A stretch of DNA of 64,000 bases from Phlebotomus papatasi (lineage: Eukaryota > Arthropoda > Insecta > Diptera > Psychodidae): NCBI RefSeq assembly GCF_024763615.1, contig NC_077222.1, positions 62,930,001 to 62,994,000 of the forward strand. The letters are read 5' to 3'. Positions 21,901 to 32,155 of this stretch are shown here, one piece after another; the stretch's first letter is position 1; every line of letters begins with the position of its first letter. The translations under genes were made by a program, and so were the position numbers. The notes under the pieces are model-generated. The model ran no database searches. It was not told the origin of the DNA and worked only from the letters and a program-made list of their open reading frames with translations.

Positions 21901-24900
21901 TGTATGGAAAAGCTATCATTCTTCAATTCAATTTCTTCAGTCTTCAAGCAAATTTTGAAAGGCTGCGTGGTTAATTTACTTTAGGGGACAGGATCATTTG
22001 AGTGTTACCCAAAATCTAATTTTGTGTTAACGATTTACATTGGCGTTTTTGTTCATGGACGCAAATCCGCTTTAAAATTCAAAAATGTCAATAAAACCTA
22101 ACTTTTGAAAAAGGGGCGTGGCTTATTTTTTAGGCGGAGCTTTATAAAGAAAGTCAAATACCACTTTGGAAAATACGTCATTTTAATAAGTTAATGTATT
22201 ATATGCTAAGAAATGTAAGCCAATCAAGTGCAAATTAAAAATGAAAATTGGAAAATTAAAAAAATAAATAAATATAAACTTACCTCTGAATAGTGATATA
22301 ATCTATAGAAGAAATATGTTTGACATCCATCTCGCATTCCATGGATGATATTTGGGAGATCAAGTGGTTTACCATTTGGATATGCTATCGTTATATCCAA
22401 CACATACTCCAAATATTTGTTGCAATTGCTAGTTGAAGGTGTGTTGTTGCGTAAGGTATCTAGAGGAACAATAACAGCAATAAAAAAAAATGTTATTAAA
22501 CCCTGTCTCTCTCTCTCAGAACAGACATAAGTTAATTGAAGCATATTTTCTCACAGACACCTTCAATCAACTTCTTTCTATTTAGAATGTACCTTGATTA
22601 TTTTTTTCGCTGCTACGTGTAATATCACCATTAACATATGTTTTCGTTCCACTGTTATTGTTGCCACACTTATTCTCATGACTATCAAATACATCCATTA
22701 TGGCTCTAAGGGCTCCTACGCGAGGCAGTGTAACATGTTTCAGAATGGGCAAATTATTCTGCTGTGCAAAACTGCAGAAAAAAATAATAATAAAAAGAAA
22801 AAAAACTAGTTTAACAACAAAGCCTAAACATTGATATCTTTTCCATTGTTCTATCGGTCAAACTCACCGCTGACTAACTTCTCTACGCTTCCTGAGAAAA
22901 CCCCCTTCAGGGAATAGGACCATCCACCTTCGATCCCGCGGAATGTATGATTCAACCAAATGCTTCTTCAGCAAATCTACAGATTTATCTCGATTTGCCT
23001 TTCCCTATAAATTATTGCAAAATACAAAAAAAAGAAAATTATGCAAGGTTGATAAACTCACCAGCAAAGCAGTTTTTTTTCTGCTCTAATATTCCCTCAT
23101 TATTATATGTAAATAATCCATGGACATAAATAAATTATCGAAAATGAATGTTGAATCACAAATGTAAACACTAGGTGACTTTGAGTCAATCAAATTAGGG
23201 GAGACTGGGGCACATGTAACCATTTTCGATACATGCGAATTTGAGGTGATTTTCCAAGGACACCGTGATTTTTTGGAAAATATTTCTTAGCTCATGTTTT
23301 ACCCTTGGGTATAGGCAATTCGTCGAGGGTAATGCGGATGCTGGAAAACAATTGAGTTTTCCATAAAAATAAAATTTGTGTCCCTGTGCATTTTTCTCTT
23401 TTCACAAAATACCTGGGGTAGAAGTAACCACTTTCTGGGGAGGATGTAAACACCTTTTTTCCCACCCTTGAAATTAACTTTGCACCACTCTCGATTATTT
23501 TAATTAAGGTAAAGTACCCTTACTCGACCGGGTTCCTCTATTCGACCGGTGGGTCAATTTTTGAATATTTGATGGTGAATTTCATCAATTTCTATGAATT
23601 TGTCACTGATTCGTATTATTTATGGAATAATTGACCTATTAATGTTAGATCATACGCAAAATATTATAGCAAATATAATTAAATTGAATAAATAAATCTA
23701 CCGGTCGAATAGAGGAACCGGTCGAATAAAGGGTACTTTACCTTACTTAAGAGATATATAAAGACTGTAGGGGGAGGCTTTGAACTTTCGCACACAAAAA
23801 TGATGTTCAAGTTCAGTGATTTTTTCTGACTACCATGCAAACCGTATGGATTCTCCAACTATGCCAAAAAAATGTCTTACTTATAAGGTTCATAATCCCA
23901 CCAAACAAAATCCCAGGAAATCCTTAGATTTTCCTCCAGAGGAAAATGAAAATTTAATGGCGATTTGTCCGATGGATGAATCAAGTTTCTATTATCGCAC
24001 ACGATTCACGCCATCATTGAACACCCCATTTTCACCGTAAATTTTGCACCGGACACTAAAAGTTGCACATCATTGTTTAAAGGGAACTCTAATCTACTTG
24101 ATTAAACCATTTTTATAAGGAATAAAACATTTTAATATCACTTTTTTGGAACTTTTCTGAGAGATGTTTTATTGACATTAAAAACCATTTTTTTGCTTGA
24201 TTCTACGAGAATTTCACTCCGGAAACGGTTAAATCTGATGAATACTTTCTTGAAAAGTCCAAATATCACCAAATTTACACGAATCAATAAGTTTTTAAAG
24301 CTAAAAATTGACTAAAACTCTGCAAGCGAGAAGACCACACAAGATTCCACCATTCCTCCACGGAGCCGGATATGCACAAAAACATTTGAATGCGCATCAT
24401 TGAAGATTTCGCTGTTCCTGCAGCTACAGGAATCGGGATTTAGCACAGATATTGAGCTTCAGAGGGTGAACAGGCTAAAATTTTCACAAAACAGCTTCTC
24501 ACGGACAATTTCTTTTCTTTGTCATGCAAAACAACACAATATAGTGAGGTTATGTCAAAGATTGTCAAAAACCAGTTGTAAACTGTATGAGCTTATTGCA
24601 GATGTGATTCTTTCATTGCACATTCAGTTTGTGCAAGCTTGAAAAATATTTTTATATCAAAGAAATGCAAAGTTGCTTAATAATTACTCAACTGCAGCCT
24701 ATTTGAGTCAAATTACTTCTTGTTTATCAACTTTACGATTTTTAAGTTTTCCTTTTTAGTGGTGGATCAAATTGGTAGATTACAATAGATGTGAATATGA
24801 GGGATCGCATCTAAAATGAAGTTTCTTGGAAAATGTGAGAGAAGCCATGTCTTCTATGTGCGATCGATGAATCTGAGTCAAGTTTGTGAATTTTGTTCCA

Positions 24901-27900
24901 CCCACAAAAAGTGCCTGTTCAGCCTAAAAGATTTTTACATAAATCTGATTCCTAATAACCCTTCTACCCTCTGTGATAGTAGTTTTTCAGAAAAGTGATA
25001 TTAATTCTGCACAATCGTATGAAATATTGCACAGCAAAATTACAGTTTTGGACCTGTTTTTATTTTTTGCTTCCTGAAACTAGGAAAAAAGGATTAGACT
25101 CTCAATTTTTTCAGGAAAGATGGGATTTAAGGTTAGCTATTACAATATATAGCCATATGTGAGATTCATAAAGGAATATGGGAGAAATTTGAAGTGTCTG
25201 AAGGTAGCGTATGTGCGAACGATCAAAGCCTCCCCCTATATTTTTCAAAAAATCACGACACTTTTTACAAAGAATAATTAAAATAGCAAAAAAACTAAAA
25301 GCATGCATATCAAAGACATTTTTCAATAGATTTTCCCCATACTTTGACATCATGTGACTTTTTATTGAACACAGCGCCACCAATTTTTTTCGTAATCTAT
25401 GAATTATAGATATTACGCATGAAGGTCAATTTCCCGCTCTTTTACCTACTCATTTTGTGAAATTGAAATTGCCTGGTTACATCTACCCCAAATGCTGTTT
25501 TCTGACCAATTATTAATTCTTTTAAAGTAATGAGTATCTCAATTTCTCTAGTAAATGCATTAATATAATCCTAAAAGATGTAGGAAAGAACTGGTATTGC
25601 TACATTTCGATTATTTTACACAATTTTTAATTTCCAGGTGGAAATCCAAATGATCAAAATAATCGAAATATCAACATTTTCAGGAAAATGATTTTTATTT
25701 TTAAAGTATATTAGGATTTTATTGACCAATTTATCTGTGGACATACATCCCCAGTGTTTACAACTACCCCAGATTACTACTGCCCCAGTTCCCCCTATAT
25801 TAATAGTAAATAAAATACATTTTCTTTTAAATGATATATTTCAAGCAAGAAATTTTAAAAGCACTTCAAAAAAAAAGTTCTCAATGAAATTAAAACTTCC
25901 ATAATTTTTTTAAGCTTTCAAATTTTATTGCTATGATGTCAGTGTTAGTTTGTGTAGAACGTGAATTCGTCATTTTTTGGGTACTCTCAGTGATTAAAAA
26001 AAACATGCGAAGTTTATATAGATAAAAAGAATTCTTGGAAATTTTGCAACACGCTTTCGGAATAATGAATTGAATCATCTAATCTTGAGTCGTACTTGTC
26101 ACATAAGATAGCAATAGAAGCGGAAACTTTTATAGAAAATAGAAACTTCTGATAACGAGAATTTTGGTTTGTAGTGATTTGAACGACATTTTTTCTAATA
26201 ACATGATAATTTCCTAAATTAAAGAATAATAGGAAAGTAAAACGAAAGTTTACCATTTTGAAGATTAATTAGATATTTTTAAGGCACCAAAAATATTTCA
26301 TTTTTTCAAAAAAGCGGTGGCAAAGCGTCCCACACTTTGAGAAGTGCTCGAATTCGTGACTTAGATGCTATACCTCAAAAGTACTTCCGCATTATTAACC
26401 GTTTACCGGGTCACAACCGATTTAAACTAATTTAAACCGATTTATAAATCACTCAAAACGTTGCCCAAAATGCATTTCATCAGTAATATAATTGAATTTA
26501 GGATAAAAATTAGTTATCGGTTATGAACCGATTCATAACCAATTGGAATCGGTTCAGTCTTCTCAGGAATTTTAACACCTTTCCAACGAGTCCAAATATG
26601 ACCCCATTTGGTTGATAAATGCGCTCTCTGGGTCTTTTTGACATTTGACCTTGAAAAACCGTTAAAAGGAATGATTCAACGGTATTTTCGAATAAGGACG
26701 AAATGTTCCCCTTCTATAAAGCATATCCAAAAATGAAAAAAAATATCGCACGAAGCGTTTTTGAGCATTACAAAACATGGTTTTTTGACGAGAAGCGTAG
26801 GGGTAACGGCCGGACGGACGAATAGACGGACAAACAGCGTGAAATCGCCTGAAAAGCGAAGATTTATTTAGAAAAGTAGTTTCCGGGTGGTGCAATGTGG
26901 AAAATTAGGGGCCAGCCATTTAATTAGCCTGTATTAGTATTTATGTAATATTTATTATTTTCTTAAGTTACCAGAGAAATCAATAATTATTTTTTGTCCA
27001 TAAAGGAAAATACCATTGGATCATTTCTAAAAACGGTTTTCAAGATTAAGGTTTAAAAAGGCTCCATAGAGTGTATTCTAAAACGAATGGGGCTATGTTT
27101 GGGTTTGTTAGAAAAGACCGATAATGAATTTTTATTCGAAATTCAGTTTTATTACTCTGGAGCTATTTTAAGTGGTTCATATGTAAATCGTTTCAAATCT
27201 GTTAAAAACAAATAAACGGTAAGTGATGCGATCGTACATTCGAGATTTATGCATGGAGATTCCTCAACATCCCTAAAATTCTGTTTATTCAACATTTTAC
27301 GAAGTAAGAAACAAAGTTTATTTCAATCGCTTTTTTAGTAATGAAAAATTCTTTTATGACATGCTGAAAAGTTAGTTTCCCATTAGAAAATCCCCTGAGT
27401 TTAATCACATTCTTTTCTTAATAGCAGTTTTATTACGAAACGTTTAAGTGAAATTCCCCAAAAACTCTTTCCCAAAAAATACTACGTTAATAAAAATACA
27501 AATTTTACTAATTTCACAGCTCTTTTAAGCTCGAATAAAATGTGGCATCATTATTTTATATATTTTAGTATAAAACTTTGACTTTTTACTACCTGAATTT
27601 ATTTAATTTTACTAATGAAAAAGTAGCAAAGTATATAAAAATACTTTTTCTGTTTTTTGTTTATTTATTTTTTTTTGCAATAATTTCAATTAATTTTATT
27701 CAAAGTTGTCAGTCAAATAGGAATTACTAAAATTATTATTTTCTTTCATAAAGGAATTATTTGTTAATAAATCTTCAATGTTATTCAAAATTCTTGAAAG
27801 AACTTTATTTGGCGCTCATATCGTCGGTTGCCTCAGCAACTGTGCTAACTGCATTTTTGCGATTTTCAGGTAAAAGTTGTCAAAATGCAGTTAGCACAGT

Positions 27901-30900
27901 TGCTGAGGCAACCGACGATATAGGGTCAGGTCAAGTCAAATACCCCATTTTTGGTGATTAACAAAAACAAGTTAAGTTCATTCGTCCAAGGCTTATCTTC
28001 TTTTTTACAATTCAAACACCACGGAGAGAGCCAATAAACATAATCCATTTTTCTGACCGACTATTACCAATGTCAGAGCTTAGGCTACGGTTAGAGATAG
28101 ACCACATCCCCTTACAAGAACTATTACCATTTTAATATCTTTGTGCCTTAAGTGATCGAGTATTCTTTTATCCTAAACATTCCCAATAAGCGAAATTTAG
28201 ATTATGATTAATTTCATGACCAAAAATTCCAGTAAACCAAATTTACTGATTTAGGTTACTTAATTTATGGTTATTTTCTAAAAATCCAACTTAAAAATTT
28301 TAGGATTTTTTTTAAATGCAATAATCGTCACAACTAATATTAAAAAAATATCCTGATTAATAAAAGTATCTCAATTACTGGAATTACTAATTGTAATAAG
28401 TAATTTAGTAAATTTGACCAGTAAAAATAAAATAATTGGTTTCAGCAAATATTTTAGATCAAGAAAATTTAATAAAATTAAAATTTAAATCCCTTTCTTT
28501 CACAGATCTGTCACATTTTTTCACATTTTCCTTCTTCATTTTTATGTTATAATAAATTCAATTTTTAATGTGAAAGAGTGGAATAGGCATATACAAAAAA
28601 AATTAAGAAAGAAATATGAATTTTGATTTCTTGAAATATTCTTCTGAAGGCTGAAATAAATTAGTTAATAAAAAAAATTATGCGATATTTTGGAGGCTGC
28701 AAATAGTAGTAAAATAGGTTATTCATTGAATAGGAAAAGTGAAAGAGCTCATAAAATAAAACATCTCAATTATAGGATGCTATGCACAGAAACCAGCTGC
28801 TTTATTAGGTTTATTCGGTTTATTAATTTATCAAAAAACTTATGCACAAAAAGAAGAAATGAAGTTCAAAAGCTCTGTTAAATAAAAGGAGTGGCAAAGC
28901 GTCCTAGACTTTGCAAAATGCTCGAACTCGTGACTTAGATTCTATATACCTCAGAAGTACTTTCGCATCATTTACCATTTACCGGTTCTCAACCGGTTTG
29001 AGCCGATTCATATGTATATATCATTCAAAAGATCCTCTAAAATTGTTTTAAAAGTATCGATTTTGGGATAAAAATTAGTTTACGACTATAAACCGGTTCA
29101 TTACCGGTTCAGAACGAAATCACCAGGGTCAATTTTGAGATAAGTCGAAAAATCATGCTTTTGGAGGGGTTTTGATGTTTTTTGCGGGGGTTGATTTGGA
29201 TAAATTGATTCGCTAGAGAATGCTGACTTGTGCGAGGGGTCATCGAAAACAGAAAGACGATATCTCATACCGTTTGGACGGCAAAATGGTGAGAAGTTGA
29301 AAAAAAAAGTTGTGGAAACTGCTCTCTCACTCATGGAGTTCAAACAAAATAAATTATACTTATGATAAATATATCTTACAAAAAGGAACTTCAATTTTTT
29401 ATATTTTGCAAAATCTGTTACGTTAAAAAAAATCTATTTTTTTTTGGAAAATATAAAATTAATTTAATATTATTAAAATGGCTGATCAAATCTTAATTTT
29501 GAATTAATAATTCCTTATGCTTATAGAATTTGGCATATTATTACCTAATGACGTTTTTGATGTAAATCATGCTTCTTGAAAGGATGTTGTTACACTTAAT
29601 ATCGTCAGGAAAAACATTTTGATAAATTTCATGCTGTAAATTGCGATTTATGTAATCGTAATCTTATGCAGTTTTATGGGTGATCGCCTTGACAGTAAGC
29701 ACAATATATTCGACACTTCAAGAAAAATATCAATTTTATATGATAAATTATGAGAAAATAAACTGGGAGTCTTAAAAGCCTAACTATTCTGACGGTGCTA
29801 TCACACTAGGATTTTCACAATTTAATTTAAAATTCAATTGAGCCAATTGAGCATTATAAGATTTCTAGAATTTACTTAAAAATTCTCATAGTCAGGACAC
29901 ATTTTGCTAAAAATTCGCTCAATTTTAAATAGTGCCGCGAGATTTTTAATTGTATATGTCTCCGGAAAATGTGTGAAAGTACTTAAAATTCCTTATAAGT
30001 CACTTATCTGTTATGCAAAAGAATCCCCAAAGTCAGAATTAAGGGTTGTAGACAAGAGGGCTCATTAAGAGACTCTCATACAGTCTTGTTGAAAATATGT
30101 ATGAAGTCATCCCAACTGCGATTTCTTGACATAACAATTTTCTTCGAATTGCTTTGAAGGAACCCAGAAAATTGCTCCCGATACAGAAGCTTCACTCGCG
30201 TACAAATTTATCACTAATCACTGTACTTATTTTATTTCTTTGGCCACAAATAATAATTAATTACTAGTGAATAAATTTAATAAGAACAATTTGGTTCAGG
30301 GGGTCCGTGGTGCAATTGGTAAGAGCATTCGGCTCTTGGGCGGTGTGACCCCCGGCGCGACTGTCACAGTTGTGAGTTCGAGTCCCGCCCGGTGCAAATG
30401 ATTGAAGCGTCTGAATAGACATTTTTCACGAAACATTGTAAACTGAATATAATTAATTTGTAAACTAAACAATGTACAAAAATGGCAATAAAACCCCGTA
30501 CATCGAAATAAAATAAATAAATAATACAATTTGGTTCAAAAGGCTACTTTTTTAACTGCAATAAAATTGAAATAAATGAGCAATTTTAACATTTTAATTT
30601 GCTGAATTCAAATTTAATTGAGCAACCATATTTATGCTATTTTAGCATGTTTAAAAACATGTTTTGGTGGGCCAAGTATTAGTTTATATCAATAAATAGC
30701 GAAAATCTATCAATTCTAATCATTTTTAGTGCAAAATAACGCATAGGAACAATTCATCTGAAAATTAAATTGAATTTACAAATTGAAAAAAAAACCTAGT
30801 GTGACAGTACGGGAGGCAAGTAACTTATTAATAAATAACTAAGCTGGCTTCTGTGCATAGCATCCATAATTCTTTTAAATTATGTCTACTAACGAATTTT

Positions 30901-32155
30901 GCACTATTAACTGATTATAAACATCCCTTTTAACTGACCAAATTTTTCTTTTACTGAAATGTTTATGCTTTTCCTTTGCCTTTATACCTTTATCCAAGTA
31001 CAGCTCTGAACGCTCTGAAACCATTTTTTCTTTTGTTATCTCAATGGATCAACTGAGCCACTAGTATTTCAAATTATCTCAATTTATTACATATCAATAG
31101 CCACTGATTACGTTTATGATATAAAATGGAAGTATTTTGTAGTGAATCATCACGTTCTAAACAAATTCCTGTAAAAGTTTTCTGGCTTTTTCTGTGCTAA
31201 ATTTTTATGAAATTATACTATTTTCAATTGAGAAATGTTTTGGACTTGAAACTTATCTGGTACAGACACAAAAAGTAAATCATGACCCGACATTGATTCT
31301 AATGATCATGTGTTATTTACAAATGACAGAATAAAAAGTGTTTAATGAGCTTTCAGATTAGAGAGTTTTGATAAATTAGCAGGGTAGAATAACCTAATTT
31401 AGAATCTGTTCTAAATGGGTTTTAATTAGAACTTATCAATATGAACGGAATTTTGATTTATTTTAGTCCCAAGTTTATTAAGGAAAAATTATGTATTCTC
31501 ATTTAGAGTTATGGAAACTTCCAATTTAAACCGAATTCTGAATTAGGTTATTCAGGCCCAAATAGCAAAGAAAAAACTAATAATAAGGAAGAAAAATTGA
31601 ACTTACGGACGCAATGAAGAAATCCTGATGTATTAAACTAACAATACCAAAATTCGTATACTTGAAGAGGCGATCCATAATCCACATGATATTTGGCAAA
31701 ACTTGTGCTTTTGCATTGAAAGCTGCCATCATGAGAGGCACATCGGCTGTACTCTGATGATTTGCCAATACGAGTGTCTTCTTATTTTTGCACAGTTCAA
31801 TACTGTCTCCCATTTCAATTATATCATAACCAGCTGTATATGACCACATTGAGACAATAGCCAAAAGCCAGTGAAAAAGAATGCCCTCGATCCGATAGTA
31901 AAGCTTCGGATGACAACGTCTCAATGGCAAAAGTAGCACCATCCACACTACATACGTTGGTATACAGTAAATATTGTTTGCAATGATGAAAACAAAGCGT
32001 AGTACAGCTCTTGGATATTTTACGAATTTGCTGTTAAAAATTAAATTTACTCTTTTAAGCATCGATACGCTTTGATTTATCATTTAATTTTCATTATCAC
32101 TTTTTTAAATTCAAAAAAAAATTAATCACTCTTACCCAAAATCACTGAGCAACAT
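18904..32155 (-). CDS. LPGAT1: LPGAT1-type lysophospholipid acyltransferase, 6 coding exons
   Basis: An ER membrane enzyme that moves an acyl group from acyl-CoA to lysophospholipids (lysophosphatidylglycerol in the vertebrate namesake). Minus-strand coding exons are 32155-32136, 32030-31607, 23004-22868, 22771-22593, 22459-22284 and 19158-18904. All six have GT/AG borders and compatible phases. Total 396 aa against about 370 aa in vertebrates. The first coding exon gives only MLLSDF plus a split Gly. Landmarks are the acyltransferase motif I NHQSTAD with H98 and D103 (NHx4D), MWIMDRLFKYTNFGIVSL at about 122-139, and motif III FPEGG at 179-183 followed by FLRKRREVSQ. Next come NNLPILKHVTLPRVGA and the family-typical DITIAYPNGKPLDLP. 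The C-terminus has KWLYDRFVEKEALLENFY and a final hydrophobic segment (FVIINLFFITSTYFHLQMF) that may anchor it. Three N-terminal hydrophobic stretches are also visible. No disruption is seen. Confidence 0.92.
19285..19350 (+). repeat. AAGCTCCGCC / GGCCACGCCC dispersed motif, copy 2
   Basis: GTATTTGACTTTTAAATTAAGC precedes CTCCGCC and AGGCCACGCCCCC. The inverse arrangement, also with GTATTTGACTT, is at 22105-22165, so the two may be the ends of one element now containing three others. Confidence 0.55.
19526..20065. mobile_element. Fold-back element, ends AATTGCTTATCTAGAG
   Basis: The left arm (19526-19740) and right arm (19855-20065) are reverse complements over about 210 bp with few mismatches. 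GCCGAATGAAAATCCTCA pairs with TGAGGATTTTCATTCGGC, and GACCTTTCTAATCTTTTAT pairs with its inverse. The spacer is about 110 bp. It lies in the last LPGAT1 intron. Confidence 0.75.
20066..20220 (-). mobile_element. tRNA-derived SINE (minus strand)
   Basis: On the minus strand, GCAGCGGTGGCTCAGCGGTA (A-box-like, from 20218) is followed by GGGTTCGATCCC (perfect B-box) at about 20156-20167, then a T-rich and A/T-rich tail. The presumed acceptor arms do not pair, so this is not a functional tRNA gene. Confidence 0.55.
20481..20733. repeat. MITE, TIR CACTGAGAGAAA, copy 1
   Basis: TA-flanked. The left end CACTGAGAGAAATCCG pairs with the right end TTTTTTTCTCAGTG. The interior is built from short runs of AAAGTTAA / TTACCCTTTTT, themselves inverted. 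A 253-bp relative sits at 51114-51366. Confidence 0.7.
21379..21457 (+). repeat. 79-bp direct repeat, left copy
   Basis: TATGGAAAAGCTATCATTC through GCGTGGTTAATTT. A copy with only a handful of mismatches starts at 21903, directly on the other side of the MITE 21460-21902. Confidence 0.8.
21460..21902. repeat. Palindromic MITE, TIR CACAGAAAAAAATATTTTGT
   Basis: Both ends (CACAGAA...TTCTGTG) are flanked by TA. The arms pair over almost the whole 443 bp, with many embedded copies of TTCGTAAATGTTTGTGAA and its inverse. Non-coding, although long frames happen to be open on both strands because the unit is palindromic. Confidence 0.75.
21903..21981 (+). repeat. 79-bp direct repeat, right copy
   Basis: Matches 21379-21457 in the same orientation, starting at the TA that forms the MITE's target duplication. 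Confidence 0.8.
22105..22165 (-). repeat. AAGCTCCGCC / GGCCACGCCC dispersed motif, copy 3
   Basis: On the minus strand: GTATTTGACTTTCTTTATAA, AGCTCCGCC, then AAGCCACGCCCC. It is inverted relative to 19285-19350. Confidence 0.55.
23508..23746. repeat. Palindromic MITE, TIR AAGGTAAAGTACCCTTACTC
   Basis: GGTTCCTCTATTCGACCGG on the left is mirrored by CCGGTCGAATAGAGGAACC on the right, and the tips AAGGTAAAGTACCC / GGGTACTTTACCTT pair. About 240 bp, non-coding, inside the 23196-25797 element. Confidence 0.75.
23768..25238. mobile_element. TA-flanked TIR element, ends AGGGGGAGGCTTTGA
   Basis: The left TAGGGGGAGGCTTTGA (then ACTTTCGCACA) and the right TCAAAGCCTCCCCCTA (after TGTGCGAACGA) are inverse ends. 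The segment 23815-24000 resembles 54400-54560 and the inverse of 53520-53740 (shared GGTTCATAATCCCACC and AAATCCTTAGATTTTCCTC). It is therefore related to the element at 52764. A fragment of its right end also occurs near 48160-48240. Confidence 0.65.
26311..26895 (+). repeat. CCGGTT-rich dispersed repeat, copy 1
   Basis: Starts GTGGCAAAGCGTCCCACAC, followed by AATTCGTGACTTAGATGC and many variants of AACCGATT / ACCGGTT. It then has ACCTTTCCAACGAG and GGACGGACGAATAGACGG. No open frame of note. Same-strand relatives are at 28893, 51395, 52405 and 62953. Confidence 0.65.
27818..27921. repeat. Perfect 40-bp inverted repeat with 24-nt loop
   Basis: The left arm 27818-27857 (starts ATATCGTCGGTTGCC, ends CTAACTGCATTTT) is the exact reverse complement of 27882-27921. 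The loop is 27858-27881. The arms are much richer in G+C than the surrounding intron. No transposon ends or other copies were recognised in the window. Confidence 0.85.
28893..29120 (+). repeat. CCGGTT-rich dispersed repeat, copy 2
   Basis: GTGGCAAAGCGTCCTAGAC followed by CTCGTGACTTAG and repeated ACCGGTT. Shorter than copy 1 and lacking its 3' half. Confidence 0.65.
30286..30298 (+). repeat. 13-bp target-site duplication, left
   Basis: ACAATTTGGTTCA, repeated exactly at 30526-30538 on the other side of the SINE. Confidence 0.85.
30299..30525 (+). mobile_element. tRNA-derived SINE with target-site duplication
   Basis: The head GGGTCCGTGGTGCAATTGGT holds an A-box (TGGTGCAATTGG), and GTTCGAGTCC about 65 bases later is a B-box for RNA polymerase III. 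The body runs to about 30470 and the tail is AAATAAAATAAATAAATAAT. Exact 13-bp duplications flank it (30286-30298 and 30526-30538). About 227 bp, apparently recent. Confidence 0.85.

Larger units (their letters stand above)
23196..25797. mobile_element. TA-flanked TIR element, ends AGGGGAGACTGGGGCA
   Basis: The left end TAGGGGAGACTGGGGCA (23196) and the right end TGCCCCAGTTCCCCCTA (25781-25797) are inverse partners. Two other elements (23508-23746 and 23768-25238) lie between them, so the original element was near 0.9 kb, like its relative at 15271-16102. Confidence 0.65.
29796..30809. mobile_element. TIR element, ends TGCTATCACACTAGG
   Basis: TGCTATCACACTAGG (left) pairs with CCTAGTGTGACAGTA (right). 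Inside lie ATTTAATTTAAAATTCAATTG-like inverted tracts. It is split by the SINE at 30299-30525. The tip resembles that of the 10451 MITE (GTTATCACACTTGC). Confidence 0.6.
23005..31606 (-). other. LPGAT1 intron 2, repeat-filled
   Basis: An 8,602-nt intron bounded by TCC|GTAAGT and TTTATAG on the minus strand. Contents are the three-deep nested element at 23196-25797, CCGGTT-family repeats at 26311 and 28893, the 40-bp stem at 27818, and the SINE-containing TIR element at 29796-30809. The remaining AT-rich stretches (25798-26310, 26900-27817, 27922-28890, 29121-29795, 30810-31606) show nothing recognisable. Confidence 0.8.

Noticed and set aside
21364..21958. Long open frames on both strands
   Set aside because: They arise from the palindromic MITE, which has no family-like protein signal.
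30299..30400. tRNA gene on the plus strand
   Set aside because: Exact 13-bp flanking duplications and an A/T-rich tail show it is a SINE insertion; no closed cloverleaf.
31577..32083. LPGAT1 starting at the in-frame ATG 32081-32083
   Set aside because: A clean acceptor (TTTTAACAG) inside this frame joins in phase to an upstream ATG exon with a GTAAGA donor; the spliced start is preferred.
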